64,000 bases of DNA, taken from positions 150,489,640-150,553,639 of the forward strand of contig CM043955.1 in the NCBI GenBank assembly GCA_014529385.2, given 5' to 3'. Below the pieces are notes generated by a model. The model ran no database searches, was not told the origin of the DNA, and saw only the letters and a program-made list of their open reading frames with translations. The first letter of the stretch is position 1. Every line of letters begins with the position of its first letter. The translations under genes and the position numbers were made by a program. The DNA is from Adiantum capillus-veneris. Lineage: Eukaryota; Streptophyta; Polypodiopsida; Polypodiales; Pteridaceae. This document shows, in pieces, positions 44,231 through 55,980 of the stretch.

Positions 44231-44352
44231 GTGTGTGTGTGTGTGTGTGTGTGTGGCAAAGGGTCTCTGACTCTAGCTCTTCAACAGTCACTCCAAGCCG
44301 CTATCATTCGCCACTCTCGCAACCCTAGGAATTTTATCATGAGACCCTTTGC

Positions 44353-44410
<58 letters not shown>
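44231..44410. repeat. GT and GA microsatellites (unit 2)
   Basis: GT 44231-44255 and GA 44356-44410, followed by GGAGGTCAAATATGACCTA. The same tail motif follows the GA array in unit 1 (41088) and resembles the foldback units at 32 kb. Confidence 0.88.
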
Positions 44411-44414
<4 letters not shown>

Positions 44415-44649
44415 ATTATCGTCCTTGGAGGTCAAATATGACCTACGGGACCAAATTTACATGTGATGTAGTATGTGTGTGGCTGATGAGTGATTCTCGT
44501 GCTCCAAAATTGTGGTGATGAGAGTCGCAATGGAGAGCCCACACTATGGCTAGGAGAGGAAAGTATGTAGGTCTAAGTCATGGCTGAAAATGTGAGGGAA
44601 GAAAGTTTGGATGTGACCAAAAGCGGAACACTCTAGTAGCATGTGGTAC

Positions 44650-46252
44650 TCAGACTCTTGAACTTGTAGTGCGCATAATGTGCACACTCAATTTGACTCT
44701 TCTCCATTGCCCCAACGCCATGTGTTGCATCGAAGAGTGGAAGCTAAGCCGAATGGTTGCAATAGTGCATATCGATGACAAGGGGATAGGCTCAAACATG
44801 TAAGGATGAGTACGGTTTCCTCTTTCAGCAAAGAACATGGTTTTGTAGTTGGGGGCAATATGGGTGGTGTAATGTATGAAGCGTGACCCCCTGGATTTCT
44901 CCCAAGCCGTAATACATTGGCATTGTAGAAAAGCTTTATTCACTTGGAAGTCTATCAAGCCATCATGTAGCAAGTGTAATGCATCCCATCTTCCAAACCA
45001 CTTTTTCATATCTTGCATCCATCCCGTGCTCAAGATCTTGCTTTTATGCGTCTTGGAACTTTTTTGCTTGCTTCCCATGCAATTGTAGGGAGTCAACGTG
45101 AGGTGTTTTGACTCATCTTTATCATGTACTCCACAACACTTTCCATGCCCATAAATTCAATTGAAGAGATACTGACTCAAGAAGTAGGAGCATATATGGT
45201 GTTTGTCTTAATTGGAGAAAGTTTGTAAGAAAACGCTTTTGGACATTCTCAAATTCTTTCCAAGTAGACTTTGAGATGCTCCCGCCCTACACTTCCAACT
45301 CCATGAAGAAGAACCGGTGTCACCAATGTATCAACAAGGTACTTCTTAAGAATATAAAATTTGATGTTTCTCGCATTACACATGTTCTCAAATGCATGAT
45401 ATGCTCTCTTTACGACTTCCAAACGACGCATAGCACATTCATGCCACTTGTGATTGGCAGGAACCTCAAAGCCAAGGTACATAAAGCTGTCAACAACTTC
45501 AAGTGCCTCATTATCATGGCTTCTCCTAAGACAAAGTTCTCAAGGACAACCATAAGCTTTTGTGCATCCTCTAAAGTGTGTGCTAAAAGCACTACATTAT
45601 CCGCATATAATAAAAGCATGATTACCGCATTGCAAATAGTGACCTCTTCAATGCCTTCTTCTTGCATAAAGTCAAGCACCATTTGTTCCAATCGATTGAT
45701 GCATAGACCAAAGAGAGTTGGTGACAATGGACATCCTTGTTTAACCCCAATAGTGCTTGCAATTTTTTGGAAATTCCTCTTCCCATGCGCAATTGACACA
45801 TCACCTTCTTCTAGATTCAAGAAACTGCAAGCATAAACTCACTAGGCATTTGGATCCTTCTCCACAAATCGTTGCGTGTAATGATATGAAAGGCTTTCTT
45901 AAAGTCCACAAAGCAACAATACAATCGCTTTCCCTTTCAATTGTTTTTCCTTCATGAGAGCACGGAGAGTAACAAGATGATCAATGATGCTATGGCGTTG
46001 ACAAAAACCCGCTTGTCCTTTTGCACGCTTGCCATTCTCTTCAACCCAATCACTCAATTTTATTTCCATTATGCACCCAAATAAATTTTCCATAAGAGAC
46101 CCAATCATTATAGTCCGGTAGTTATTTACATTCTTTACTTCCCCTCCTTTATGCAAAAGGCTTGATCCAATTAGTACTCCACTCAACAATGACTGTGGGG
46201 ATGTCCCTACCTCTACACCTTGAAGACAATGCAAAAATATGTGTCTAAGCAA
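44650..46252 (-). pseudogene. LINE RT and C-terminal region, unit 2 copy
   Basis: Longer copy of the LINE. The N-terminal RT is 45899-46252 (NVNNYRTIMIGSLMENLFG, KGQAGFCQRHSIIDHLVTLR). The middle part is 45410-45820 (GVKQGCPLSPTLFGLCINRL, MLLLYADNVVLLAHTLEDAQ), where the usual YADD reads YADN, a lost catalytic aspartate. C-terminal region follows (45249-45482, RRLEVVKRAYHAFENMCNAR; 44650-45096, GWMQDMKKWFGRWDALHLLH, NYKTMFFAERGNRTHPYM). At least three frameshifts. The C-terminal block is of a kind I associate with fern LINEs, from memory only. Confidence 0.82.
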
Positions 46253-46440
46253 GCCCTAACTGAGATGAGGACCTCTAGATACGTGAAAGCCCCCATCCAA
46301 CATGGGCATGTTGCCTCCATAGGGGTGTGCTACTCTGCAAGTATAGCCTCTATAATATCTTGACACATGCTTTGGACACCCCTCATGTCTCATAGCAACT
46401 GAATGCCTTGAGTCTCCTTAGAAAGTATTGTAAACTATAG
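46253..46440. other. Junction between two LINE remnants
   Basis: About 190 bp with no recognisable coding sequence between two LINE families. Confidence 0.4.
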
Positions 46441-47585
46441 CTAGTCCCCAAGTGAGTGGGTTGGACCCTCTGCCATGGGACCCCAAGAGACATGCGGCCT
46501 GCTACCAACCACGTGGCCTTGTTGTGTGATGACCAAAGGGTTCCAAACAAGTGGTTGTCTCAGATTCTCCTTAATGTACATGGGATGATACTGGTCAAGG
46601 CCACCCCATAGCTTCTCCCAAGATCGAAGCAGGCTTGCTGCAAATTGATCCTCCCACCTCTTGCTCGTGCTTACTTTGCGTAGCTCTATAAAAATCGAAC
46701 AGGTGGAAGGGATCCATGGGCCATTCGTTTGTGGGACCCTGGCCCAAATCCAATGAATCAACAGCTCCTTCCACGCTCCTCCCTTAGAAGAAGTCCTTTG
46801 ATCACAAGCTTCCCAAGGAGGGCTCTACCCTACCATGATGGGTTGATGATCCCCAACCCTCCATGAGAGCAAGGTAAAGTGATGGCATGCCAAAAGACCT
46901 TGGCTTGAGCCAACTGTGTGTCATGCCATGATCACAAGAAGTTCTTGAACAGCCTCTTTGGTTGGCTAATGCAGGAGCTCGAGAAAATCCATCAAGACAT
47001 GATGTACCACATAGTAACCACAACATCTGGTTGGCCATCACAACCATACCAACAAGAGAAAGTCGTCCCGAGCTTGAATGGATCAGTGTCCTCCTAATGG
47101 AGAGGAGGAGGGGAGCAATCCATTGCTCTAAAAACAAATTCAGACCAACCTGGTAGCCCAAGTAGCATACTCAAGTTCCTAGAGGAATATTGGAGTCCCA
47201 ACTAGCATACTCGAGTCCCTAGAGGAATCCACCTAAAGCCCTCTCCAGGCGATCAATCAGGCATGAGAGCACTACCAACCCAGAAAGCCGTTTTCTTATG
47301 TCAATTTATTAGTGCTCCCAACGCACAAGAAAACACCTTAGGGCGTGCTCACACCTGTGCAAGTTAGTCTCTTCACCCTCCAAAAACATGCCCGTCGTCA
47401 ACAAACTTAGCATCCAAAAGCTTCTCTCCCAAAATAGGAAGCTCCAGACCATGAAAACCAACCTCCTTTGAGGTCAAGACCTGCCCATTGCCTCGACATA
47501 AAAGACAAATAGGAAGGGGGCAAGAGGGCAGTCCTGTGGACTGATCGTGTTAGCATAAAGCTTTCTCCTCTTCCCCTTACCAACA
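46441..47585 (-). pseudogene. Second LINE, RT fragment (different family)
   Basis: Minus strand, broken frames: PLAPFLFVFYVEAMGR near 47490-47540 (the QGCPLAP motif reads QDCPLAP), FVDDGHVF near 47390 as catalytic box, then LSLVGMVVMANQMLWLL near 47040, NFLWSWHDTQLAQAKVFWHA and LPWSHGGLGI near 46850-46940 (the thumb and post-RT region of plant LINEs), and a C-terminal part to 46441. Many frameshifts. It is unrelated in detail to the LINE at 44.6-46.2 kb. Confidence 0.7.
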
Positions 47586-47590
47586 ACACT

Positions 47591-47905
47591 TGACTGTGCA
47601 CATACCTCTAGAGAGTGACACTCCGCTAATCCGTGCATCTAGAAACCCCTGCTCATTATTTCTTAGAATTGAGCTGTAATGAATTTTGATTCTATCACAG
47701 TGTGAGGATGGAAGACTAGTATGTGGGAGCAGATGCAGAGAGTGCAATAGAGGGAAGGAGAGAAGGGGGAATGAGAAGACACAACACTTGGTGGAGCTTT
47801 TGTGAGAAGAAACTCTCACACTCCTTATTACTACATTATAACCAAAGAATGTAAAGAATGGGCGGGCGCCCGACTAAAACCGGTCATGGGGCCTAAAATC
47901 TAACA
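47591..47905 (-). repeat. Probable Copia-type solo or 3' LTR
   Basis: On the minus strand the sequence begins TGTTAGATTTTAGGCCCC directly after a polypurine-like AAGTGGGAGAT (47906-47917), a usual Copia 3' junction, and ends GTGCACAGTCA. Length about 315 bp with TG/CA ends. No primer site lies beyond its inner edge and no pol sequence lies to the right, so it is a solo LTR or the 3' end of a mostly deleted element. Confidence 0.55.
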
Positions 47906-47917
47906 ATCTCCCACTTG

Positions 47918-48216
47918 AAGGCCAATGTGGCACAAGTGGCTAAGGAATGTAGGGGCTATTATGTACAACTAACTGTACAAACACGAAGCATGACTGTAGC
48001 TTCACCCTACGTTCATTATCTCCATGCGATTCAGTCAGTACCTATCTGGGATAGTAGAACCATGGATATTCTTAACATCCCCCCTCTCCATTCTCGTGCA
48101 TGACAGATAGAGCCTTCTAGGGCTGGATTAAATAGCAGAAAGACATGATCACCAATCGTGAGGAATGACACAGATGGGCAGGATGAGCCAGCCGATGAGG
48201 GGCATAGCAGGCCAGG
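47918..48216. other. Unassigned sequence next to the Copia-type LTR
   Basis: Possibly the eroded 3' internal part of the element whose LTR ends at 47905. No domain is seen. Confidence 0.35.
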
Positions 48217-48560
48217 GTGGACCCTGAGGCGGTCATTGAAGAAACAGAGACAGTTATGGAGGAACCAGTTATGAAGCAAAATGAGCAAGGCATGGAGGAT
48301 CCGGAGCCTGTGCCTATAAGGGAGGATCCTGTGCCTATAAGGGAGGAGCCCTTGCCTATTAGGGAGGAGCCTGTGCCATTAAGGGAGGAGAATCAGGCAC
48401 CCACGGATAAAGCTCAAGAAAGGCAAGGGAAAGGCTCTGCTTCACAAGGGCCATCCAACAAGGAACCTTTATCAGAGGAGTTGATTATTTTTGAGCAAAT
48501 CAACAAAGAGAACGAAGAGGTTAGATACTGCTGCCTGGAAGGTCAAAGGAGGCTTGTATT
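48217..48560 (+). pseudogene. Unrecognised acidic ORF with 21-bp tandem repeats
   Basis: A plus-strand frame starts MDPEAVIEETETVMEEPVMK and contains four copies of a 21-bp unit (about 48305-48390) encoding (P/L)(V/L)P(I/L)REE, then KAQERQGKGSASQGPSNKE and LSEELIIFEQINKENEEV. The coding look fades after about 48560. The composition resembles a disordered linker of a structural or Gag-like protein. No family identified. Confidence 0.35.
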
Positions 48561-48626
48561 TTCAACCTCGATCAACAAGACTTCTTGTGCATGTACAGTT
48601 TCTCCAACTCCAACGCAACCGATGCG

Positions 48627-48965
48627 GTCGTCAACATTGCTTTGTGGTACTTCTCAAGCTCTTTATAAGTCACGCTTGGTTCATTGAATGGATCACTTTC
48701 GCTAAGACATGGGTCAATACCAAGCGAGTCAGTGGCTTATGGAATTGGATAGTGATACCACTCACTCAGTATTGACCCATGTCTTTGCGGCAGTAGTTAA
48801 CGTTGCTATGTGTTACGTCTCAAGTTTTTCTTTATAAGTCACGCTTGGTTCATTAGATGGCTCACTATTGCTAAGACATGGGTCAATACCAAGCGAGTCA
48901 GTGGCTTATGGAATTTGATAGCTGCCCCAATCTCTCGATATTCACTCATGGGTTTGTGGCAGTGA
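48627..48965 (+). repeat. Two tandem copies of a 169-bp unit
   Basis: 48627-48795 and 48796-48965 match in order (TTTATAAGTCACGCTTGGTT, AAGACATGGGTCAATACCAA, GCGAGTCAGTGGCTTATGG). Within copy 1 AAGACATGGGTCAATAC (48702-48721) and its inverse (48766-48787) form an inverted repeat. Confidence 0.7.
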
Positions 48966-49527
48966 CAGCCCGCTGAAATATCTTAAGTCTAATCTCTGCC
49001 ATTGATTCATGTTAGGCACACTATCTCGCTTCTGCCCGCTGAGATTTAGAACAAAATATACGTAATAGATCCACTGATCTCGCCTATGATGCAGAATAGC
49101 TGAGTTTCCTTTTTGGCTCTGATGGACTGGTTTAGCAGAGTCAATTTTGATCTATCGTGTTTTTTGGTCACTGCATACAAAATCGTGATTTTCTTCTTGC
49201 CTTGTAAAACCCATGTTGGATTAGGATCTTTCTCCTCATCTTGATGGTTTTTGTGTAGTGATCATTGGAGTCTGTTGTTACTTGACATTAAAGATAAGAT
49301 TGTCTACTATGCAAACTCCGGGCAAAGCAGGTTGTTTCATGGTCGTGTAAAAACGTAAGGCACATCTGAGTACATTTGGAAGTAGTGTCTCTTTGTAATG
49401 TGTTACTGACTCAAGTGGTTACATATGAGTGCCGCGAAAAAACTTGTATGTTGTGTAGAGCATGTTCTGTTAGAACATGATCTAGGGACTACCATCCGAC
49501 ACGAACGGGTCACCGTGCCCACGCAGG
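48966..49527. other. Intergenic, no gene seen
   Basis: No recognisable domain or repeat on either strand. Confidence 0.4.
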
Positions 49528-50227
49528 TTGATGACTATAGCTATGGCTGGTGAACTTATTTATGCCTTGTTGCTCCTTAGTCAAATTTTGGATGTACCAA
49601 ATGTAAGTAATCGTGATGTTTCATTGTTTGTTTGCTGCAACGTTTGTATTGATAGAAGCAACATCTTTAATTACTTTCCTATTATCACGCTTCTACAAGA
49701 ACTTCAATTACATAACTACACTCCCAACGATGTGCGACATTTTTTTGTAATGGCCATCCAGCATATTATAATCTCGATAAACAGACGTACAAGAGAGGAA
49801 GGGGTGAGAGCTGAGGAGTTCGAACAGGTTCGCATTAACAAAATGACACAGCACTACAATCAGACTCGAGAGGAGGTTCGAAATATGCAAGAAGCAATAA
49901 ATCAATATTATGCGGACGCCGCAGAAGTAGAGGAATGGGCTATACGTTAGTGGCAAGAGAAAGAATATAGGGAAGCTTCACAAGTGCAAGATGCATGGGA
50001 AGCCATGGAAGAGGCCCATGATTTCAAACGATAGGAAAGGATGCCCGAGACCAGTGTCCCCCAAGGTAGAAGTAGCAGCAATCAAGGAAGAGGGCAGGGG
50101 AGCAGTGGTAGCAACTAGGGGAGAGGGCAGGGGACCAGTGGAACCAATCGGGGGAGAGGACAGGGGACCAGTGGCACCAACCGAGGGAGAGGACAGGGGA
50201 GCAGTAGTAGGGGAAGGGAGCAATAAC
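49528..50227 (+). pseudogene. Unrecognised ORF with coiled-coil and GRGQG repeats, three stops
   Basis: One plus-strand frame stays protein-like over about 233 codons with stops at 49948-49950, 50032-50034 and one near 50116. Hydrophobic start (AGELIYALLLLSQIL), a charged helical part (RTREEGVRAEEFEQVRINKM, TREEVRNMQEAINQYYADAA, EVEEWAIR, WQEKEYREASQVQDAWEAME), then four imperfect repeats of about 30 bp giving GRGQG(S/T)SG(S/T)N. RGG-like tails suggest nucleic-acid binding, by inference. Family unknown; a decayed host gene or a transposon capsid-like ORF are both possible. Confidence 0.4.
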
Positions 50228-50475
50228 TTGTATACATCTTGACAGAAACAACACAATTAGTAAAGTTTTGAGACAATGAAAAGTGTACATTCTTTAAACA
50301 TTGTTTGAGCGGCACAAAATGTCTCTGTATTAGTCATTTTGAAGAGTACATCATGGTTTGCATGGCATCAAAGCTCATTGGGTGCACAAGGTATGTGACC
50401 TAGCTTCTAGTGGAAGCAATTAAGTGAAGTGTGTTTGACAGTGACTCCTTGCACAATGTTGTTTTCTCCTTGCGT

Positions 50476-52499
50476 TGGTACAACCAAAGTGTGTCGACTC
50501 TAGAAGGTGGCATGGACAGATATGTGCAGGCAAGCAGAAGCTTGGCAAAAGGAGGGAGCAGCTAGGAAGATCATGGGCTGACAAGCAGTAGTGGGTATGT
50601 ATGCCTGATGAGTTATATACGCCAAGGAAGGCTCCATGAGGGCTAATTGGAGAAGCAAATGAAGGAGATACAAAGTGCAGTTTTTTGGTCCAGTAATGTA
50701 GAGCTTGAAGTACTGAAGGAGCAGGCCCAAATGGCCCATCAAACTGACCTATGGAGACCAAGTTATTGAAAGATGAAAGTTCAGGGTGTTGCAAATTTTT
50801 GCCAGATAGGGCAGCTATGGACAAGTGGCCCGGGGTCAAAGGTTATATGTGTAGTGCTCGCGGTATAGAGCATACCCGTCTTCTCGGATTGTAAAACGGA
50901 GCTCGAGCTAGCAAGATATAGTCAATTGAAGTTTTTCCGAGGGCCAGTTTTGAGCCCACTTGCCCGCATTGGAGGATGTGCCATCTGGCATCATTTTGGC
51001 CTCGCCAAGGTTCTCAATGATAGTGTGCATCATGTGGAGCTAGCACAAATTGACGGCGCATCAATCGGGTACTCGGTCAGCAAGATACGGCAGGATCAAG
51101 TTGGGAGCATTTGGCAGTGAAAGGTTTGCAGATAACTTTCCCGTTTCTTGGCGGCCTCGAATAGCGAGCTCAAGAGGATTGGAAGGCGGTGAGATTTTTC
51201 CAGCCCGAGAACGACACGGTGGGGATCCAGAGGAGCTTTACGGCTTAGAAATCCAACCCCGGACCGGAGTATGGCAGGCAAAGCAAGTAGGAGTAAGAAG
51301 GTGAGAGTGGAAATATTTTTTAAGGAGAAAAACTTAAAGCGTAAAAGTTCTTGGGGGCAATTGGCTGGAGGTCTGCCACGTGGCATCGGGGTCATCCCAC
51401 ATACGAGGTCAGAAAAGAAGTGCGCGGACTACTTCAGCTGGGCCGTGGGCCTTCAGTAGAACACAAAGGGGAAGAGAGAGGGGAGCTCTCCCTCCCGTTG
51501 GCTATGGCCGCGGGCCCTCATGGGCGCTACGTGGTGATGCCGTCGGGCGTTGCGAGGCCCTGCAGGGCAGTGATGGCGGTGTTTTGGCCAGTGCTGGTGG
51601 CGAGTGGCGGAGCAGGGCGGCTCGTTGGTGGTAGCGCCGTGCTGACCTGGCAGGTGCGCACGGCCGCAAGGCCTGATTTTTGAACTTAGAGAGAGGGAGC
51701 AATAGCGACCTCGCTATTGCCTCCCCCTCCCCAGTGCATAATAGGGGTTGTGTCCCACAACAGAGAGAGAGAAGAAGGGTGGCAAATGTAAAACCAATCA
51801 AGGGGAGGAATCCCACCAAAAGGTAGCAAAAGGGAACTTGAAAGCTTCAAAGTGCAAGTCAAAATGGGAGCTCAAAGGTGAGCCGAGCAACCAAATTGAG
51901 TAAGTATGCACCATGCAGATGCCAAACACCAAGAAAATGCCAAGTGGTAGCCATGCACATGGGAATTTCTAAAAGAAGCTCTAGTTAAGTTGTACGAGCT
52001 AGATGGCTCATGTTTTTTTCATTTTTAGACTTAGCTAAGCCTTATAAAAGGGAAAAGGAGTGATTTTTCAAGGGCTTTTTTGCTAGAGGGTGTGATTGAA
52101 GGTTGCAAGCTTGTGTAGTGCAAAGCTTGGCATTGGAGTTGCATATTCTACTGTACTACCCCCTATGCAATAATACCAAGTATTAGCCTCTACATCTTGT
52201 GTTGCTTCTCCCCATCTCCCCTCTTTTTCCTTGCTCCTTGTGTACTTGCCGGTGTTTGCAGAGGGTTTGCCTACAACTTGAAGGGTGTCAGTAGGAGGGT
52301 AGAATTGGGGTGTTTTGTGAGTCAGAAAGGGTGAGTTGAGCAGTGTGGGTGTGTTTATGCTGAAGGGTGTTTCTTGCAAGGTGCGAGGCGATAGTTCGGT
52401 GTGCTACAGTGGGATTGTTAGTGCAAATTAGCCAATTTGAAGGTGTTATTTGAGAGGTTAGGGGTGCTGTGGAATCCCTGGGCTATAGAGAGGCAAACA
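50476..52499 (+). repeat. 5' LTR of Tat-like Gypsy C (right end tentative)
   Basis: The left boundary is set by the match to 57866 on (both start TGGTACA and continue AAAGTGTGTCGACTCTAGAA). The first 730 bp match the right copy. The right end is placed at CAAACA before TTTGGTGTGCTGGGTGT (52500), a possible degenerate primer site, giving about 2.0 kb. Plus-strand frames at 51050-51683 lie in the LTR and carry no domain. Confidence 0.6.
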
Positions 52500-52616
52500 T
52501 TTGGTGTGCTGGGTGTGTTCCCTATTCCCCCTCTCCATCTTCTGGTGCACCCATGGAGGAGCAGTTGATTGCTTGTCGGTGTTGATCAAAGACGGTTATT
52601 TCCATCAAGGAGAGAT

Positions 52617-53706
52617 GGTAGCACATAGTTATGGACCAGTTTTCACCGGAGAAGAAGATCCGGAAGAGTGGATGGCCGATTTTGAGTTGTATATGCTATC
52701 ACTGCATATGCCAAATGAAGATAGCAAAATGCAAATGATTCCGTTGTTGATGCGGGGGAAAGCAAAGACATGGTTCTATGCTTTGGAGGGAGAGCCTGGG
52801 CCCGTTTTCTACAAGATTTACGAAAAGAGGCATCTCTTATCAATTTGGATGCAAGAGAAAAATTTGAAGCAGGACGTGAATGGGGAATTAGGCGTCTTCC
52901 TCACCCGCTTCGAAGAGTGCTGGAGGGACTTTGCAGTGGCCATGCAGTTGGTCAATGGTGGTGAGTACTTTAAATTGGAAAAGTTTATGGCTTGTTTGCA
53001 TCCCAAAGTTCGTGAAAAGGTGGATTTTGAGGGCCCGGAGAATTACAATGGGGTTGTTGCTATTGCACGGTCTAAGAGCCAGAAAATAAAGAAGAAGATT
53101 GAGCAAGGTGCGTTGGGGTATGAAGCGATGGTTCCCAATCCAACTTCGAGTCGGAGAGAAGAAGTTCAAACGGAGAATCAACCCAATCGAGGGATAGCAA
53201 CCATTCCTCAATAATGGGTACGTACAGTTCAAGATTTGTCTGAAAAAATGCAAGAGTTGTGTTTAAGTGTTATGGACAGAGGTCAAGCAAGGACAAGAAG
53301 AGTCAAGGCTAGGCAATTGCTTGGAAAGTGTTACAATTGCGGAGAGGAAGGTCACTATGCTCCACATTGCCCTCACCCACCAAGGGAAAGGGGCGGCATG
53401 TATCCTCTGTTTGGTCGAGGCAGGGTTCAGGCACAGTTTAATGGCCAAAGAGAGCAGCAAGCAGTTGAAAACCAAGCACAGGCGGCTCCATCAGGTAATG
53501 ATGAAGTACAAAGAGTTAAAAATACTGGTGTTGACAGGCAGGAAGTCGACATTATGGCAGACAAAAGAGCACGAGGTGAAAGAGAGACTAAGATGGAGCA
53601 TGAAACTAGAGCACAGAAGGGGAAAGAAAAGGTAAATGAAGCTAGAGAGCAGCCAGAGCCAAGCAGAAGAAGGCAAAGACAAAGAATTACTCAAAAGGAT
53701 TTTTAG
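52617..53706 (+). pseudogene. Gypsy C gag
   Basis: The likely start is the ATG at 52617 (MVAHSYGPVFTGEEDPEEWM), although the frame is open from 52501. Retrotransposon Gag domain motifs: MIPLLMRGKAKTWFYAL, FLTRFEECWRDFA, FMACLHPKVREKV. A TAA at 53212-53214 interrupts, and the same frame continues (LSEKMQELCLSVMDRG) to a CCHC zinc knuckle CYNCGEEGHYAPHC near 53330-53375 and a Lys/Glu/Arg/Gln-rich tail. Only one nonsense codon breaks it before a stop at 53706. Role: particle assembly and RNA packaging. Confidence 0.85.
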
Positions 53707-53729
53707 TTGGGACGCGATAATCCGAAGTA

Positions 53730-54500
53730 TGATCTGGTAAGAGATGTTCAAAATCAAAAGGCTAACATCACTTTTTGGGCAGCTGCTTGCATTAAACCCT
53801 AAGTTAAGAAGGCAGTGGTCAACCAGTGTTAGTACGAGGCTTCCTCAAGTGGGAGGAGATGTGCATGCGGTATAGAATCTAGCCTTAAGGGTGGGGAGTC
53901 CGACCGATGTGATTCCAATGGTGGATGTTTTGCTTGAGAAGAAGAAACATGTTCAAGCCTACATCGATGGTGGTGCCCAAGTCTGTGTGATTACTGAATT
54001 TTCTATGAGGGATATTGGCATTAAAGCTGTTGTCAGGTCCAATGTGCAAATGAGGATGCCTAACCATGCCAAAGCTCGTTGTTTAGGAGTGGCACAGGAT
54101 GTGAAGGTAAAGGTTATGGGAGTTGAATGCTTAATTGATTTTTTTGTCATGAAAGCAGGAGAAAATGCTTATCCAATTATATTGGGGAGGCCATGGTTGT
54201 TGGCAATTGGAGCCAACCACGATTGGGAGACAGGGGTGTTTACCTTGCCAGATCGGGAAAATGGAGGACAGATTGTGTTGGATCTAAAGACCAAGGAGAG
54301 CCATTTTCATCCATCAGCCGGTGGAGATAATCGAGATTTCAGTACCAGTTATAAGTATGAAACTGAGTCTACTTATGATGAAGGGTTGACCAGTGTCAAA
54401 GAGGAGGAGAGTGACAAGGATTTATTGAAGCTGGATAAAGATTTATTCGGAGTCAGAGTAGACTCTACCATGGCAAGGAGAGGTATGCAAGTTCCTGTTT
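53730..54500 (+). pseudogene. Gypsy C protease
   Basis: After a frameshift near 53780 the protease follows. The active site is AYIDGGAQVCVITEF near 53960-54005 (D-G-G as in Tat-type elements where other Gypsies have D-S/T-G), with ECLIDFFVMKAGENAYPIIL and GRPWLLAIGANHDWETGVF downstream. It precedes an acidic linker leading to RT. The 3' part is in frame with RT. Confidence 0.82.
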
Positions 54501-55980
54501 GTAGTCTGAAGGCTAAAGAGGTGGAAGATATGCTAGGTACAGATTTAACAAAGCAGGAGAAGGAAGGGTATATGGACCTATGTGCATCCTATCCGGACCT
54601 ATTTGCAACAGAGTATAAAGATCTGAGGGGAGCTAAAGGAGTGGAGCATCAGATCCTACTTAAAGAAGGATACATGCCAAAAGCACAGAAGCTTAGGAGG
54701 TTGGGAGGTATTCAGAAGGAGGCTCTATGGCAAGAGATCAACAAGTTTCTCGAGACAGGTATTATATATCCAGTAAAAGAGTCTGAGTGGGTCTCTCCTG
54801 TTGTCATTACCTCGAAGAATAATGGAGAATGGTGAATATGTGTAGACTATAAGCCTTTGAATGCTGTGACCAAGCGGAATCATTACCCCCTGCCATTTCA
54901 GGATGAGATTTTAAACCAGGTTTCCGGACATGAACGCTATTCCATCATGGATGGTTTTTCAGGATATTTTCAGATTGGTATTGCTTTGGAGGACTAGTTA
55001 AAGACTACCTTCATTTCTCCATGGGGTTGCTTTGCCTACCGCAGGATGCTTTTTGGATTGGTGAATGCGTATGCGACATTTCAAGGTTGGATGAACATGG
55101 TGTTCGGGCCATACTTGGGTAAGTTCATCAGAGTGTTTATGGATGATATTGGGTGCTATAGTTCCCGGGCAGAACATTTGTCCAAGTTAAGGCTATGCTT
55201 TCAAAGGCTAGATGAAGAAGGAGGTCAATTGAACTTGAAGAAGTGCAAGCTAGCACAACCAAGGGTTCAGTTGCTGGGTCATGTGGTATCACATAACGGA
55301 ATTGAAGCAGACCCAGAGAAGGTGAAAGCATTGGTTCTTACGAAGCCTCCACCCAGTGCAATGGGATTGGCATCGTTCGTGCATAAGTTAAAGTATTTAT
55401 CCCGCTTCTTTAGGATGTTGTCTCAATATGTATACCCTCTTCAGAAAAGGGCTCAACAAGTGCATGGATTTCAATGGGATGAGGAAGCTCAAGAGGCATT
55501 TGACAAAGTGAAAGGTATTCTATGTCAGTTGCCTACAGTATGCCCTCCTAACCATGAGGATGATTTTTATATTGCTATGACGGTGGGAACAGTGGCTATC
55601 GGAGCAGTATTGCTACAAAAGTTGGGGAGGAGTTATAAGCCTACTTACTTCAAAAGCAGGATCATTAGTCCAGGGGAAGCTACTTATATGGAGGCGGAAC
55701 AGTGGGTGATGGCTTTGGCCTTTGCCTGCAAAAAGTTCAAAGTGTATTTGATTGTTCGAAAGTTTTATGTGTTGACTGCTAACAATATTTTGCTTAAAGT
55801 GGTGCTACACTTGAAGCCATGGAAACGAATCATGAAGTGGGTAATAGAGCTTCAAGAGTTTGAGTTTGAGTTCAAAGTGGACCACAGAAGACGGCCTCAT
55901 TTGGTGGATATCCTAGTCAACAAGGAGGTTGAGTTACCAATTTATCCAAGAGTGGTACAAGAGGAGGATAAGGAGGAACC
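54501..55980 (+). pseudogene. Gypsy C reverse transcriptase and first RNase H
   Basis: RT motifs in one frame: EINKFLETGIIYPVKESEWV, VVITSKNNGEW, a TGA at 54833-54835 where WRIC is usual, VDYKPLNAVTKRNHYPLPF, SGYFQI, a TAG at 54995-54997 (ED-stop-LK), RRMLFGLVNAYATFQGWMN, and the catalytic box VFMDDIGCYSS near 55135-55165. RNase H follows (HGFQWDEEAQEAFDKVKGIL, LGRSYKPTYFKSRIISPGEA, WVMALAFACKKFKVYL), with a degenerate TDH motif (LTANNILL). Both stops fit single C-to-T changes. Confidence 0.88.

Larger units (their letters stand above)
42537..45900 (-). repeat. Tandem duplication, unit 2
   Basis: Matches unit 1 over its whole length with scattered changes and indels. On its right the LINE continues into N-terminal RT sequence (to 46252) that unit 1 lacks, so unit 2 holds the original right-hand context. 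Confidence 0.85.

Noticed and set aside
48627-48965. CRISPR-like repeat-spacer reading of the 169-bp tandem
   Set aside because: Only two long copies with no short regular spacers, in plant DNA; an ordinary tandem duplication.
51050-51683. Several plus-strand frames of 84-110 codons
   Set aside because: Inside the Gypsy C LTR, mutually overlapping, Gly/Arg-rich by composition, and no domain.
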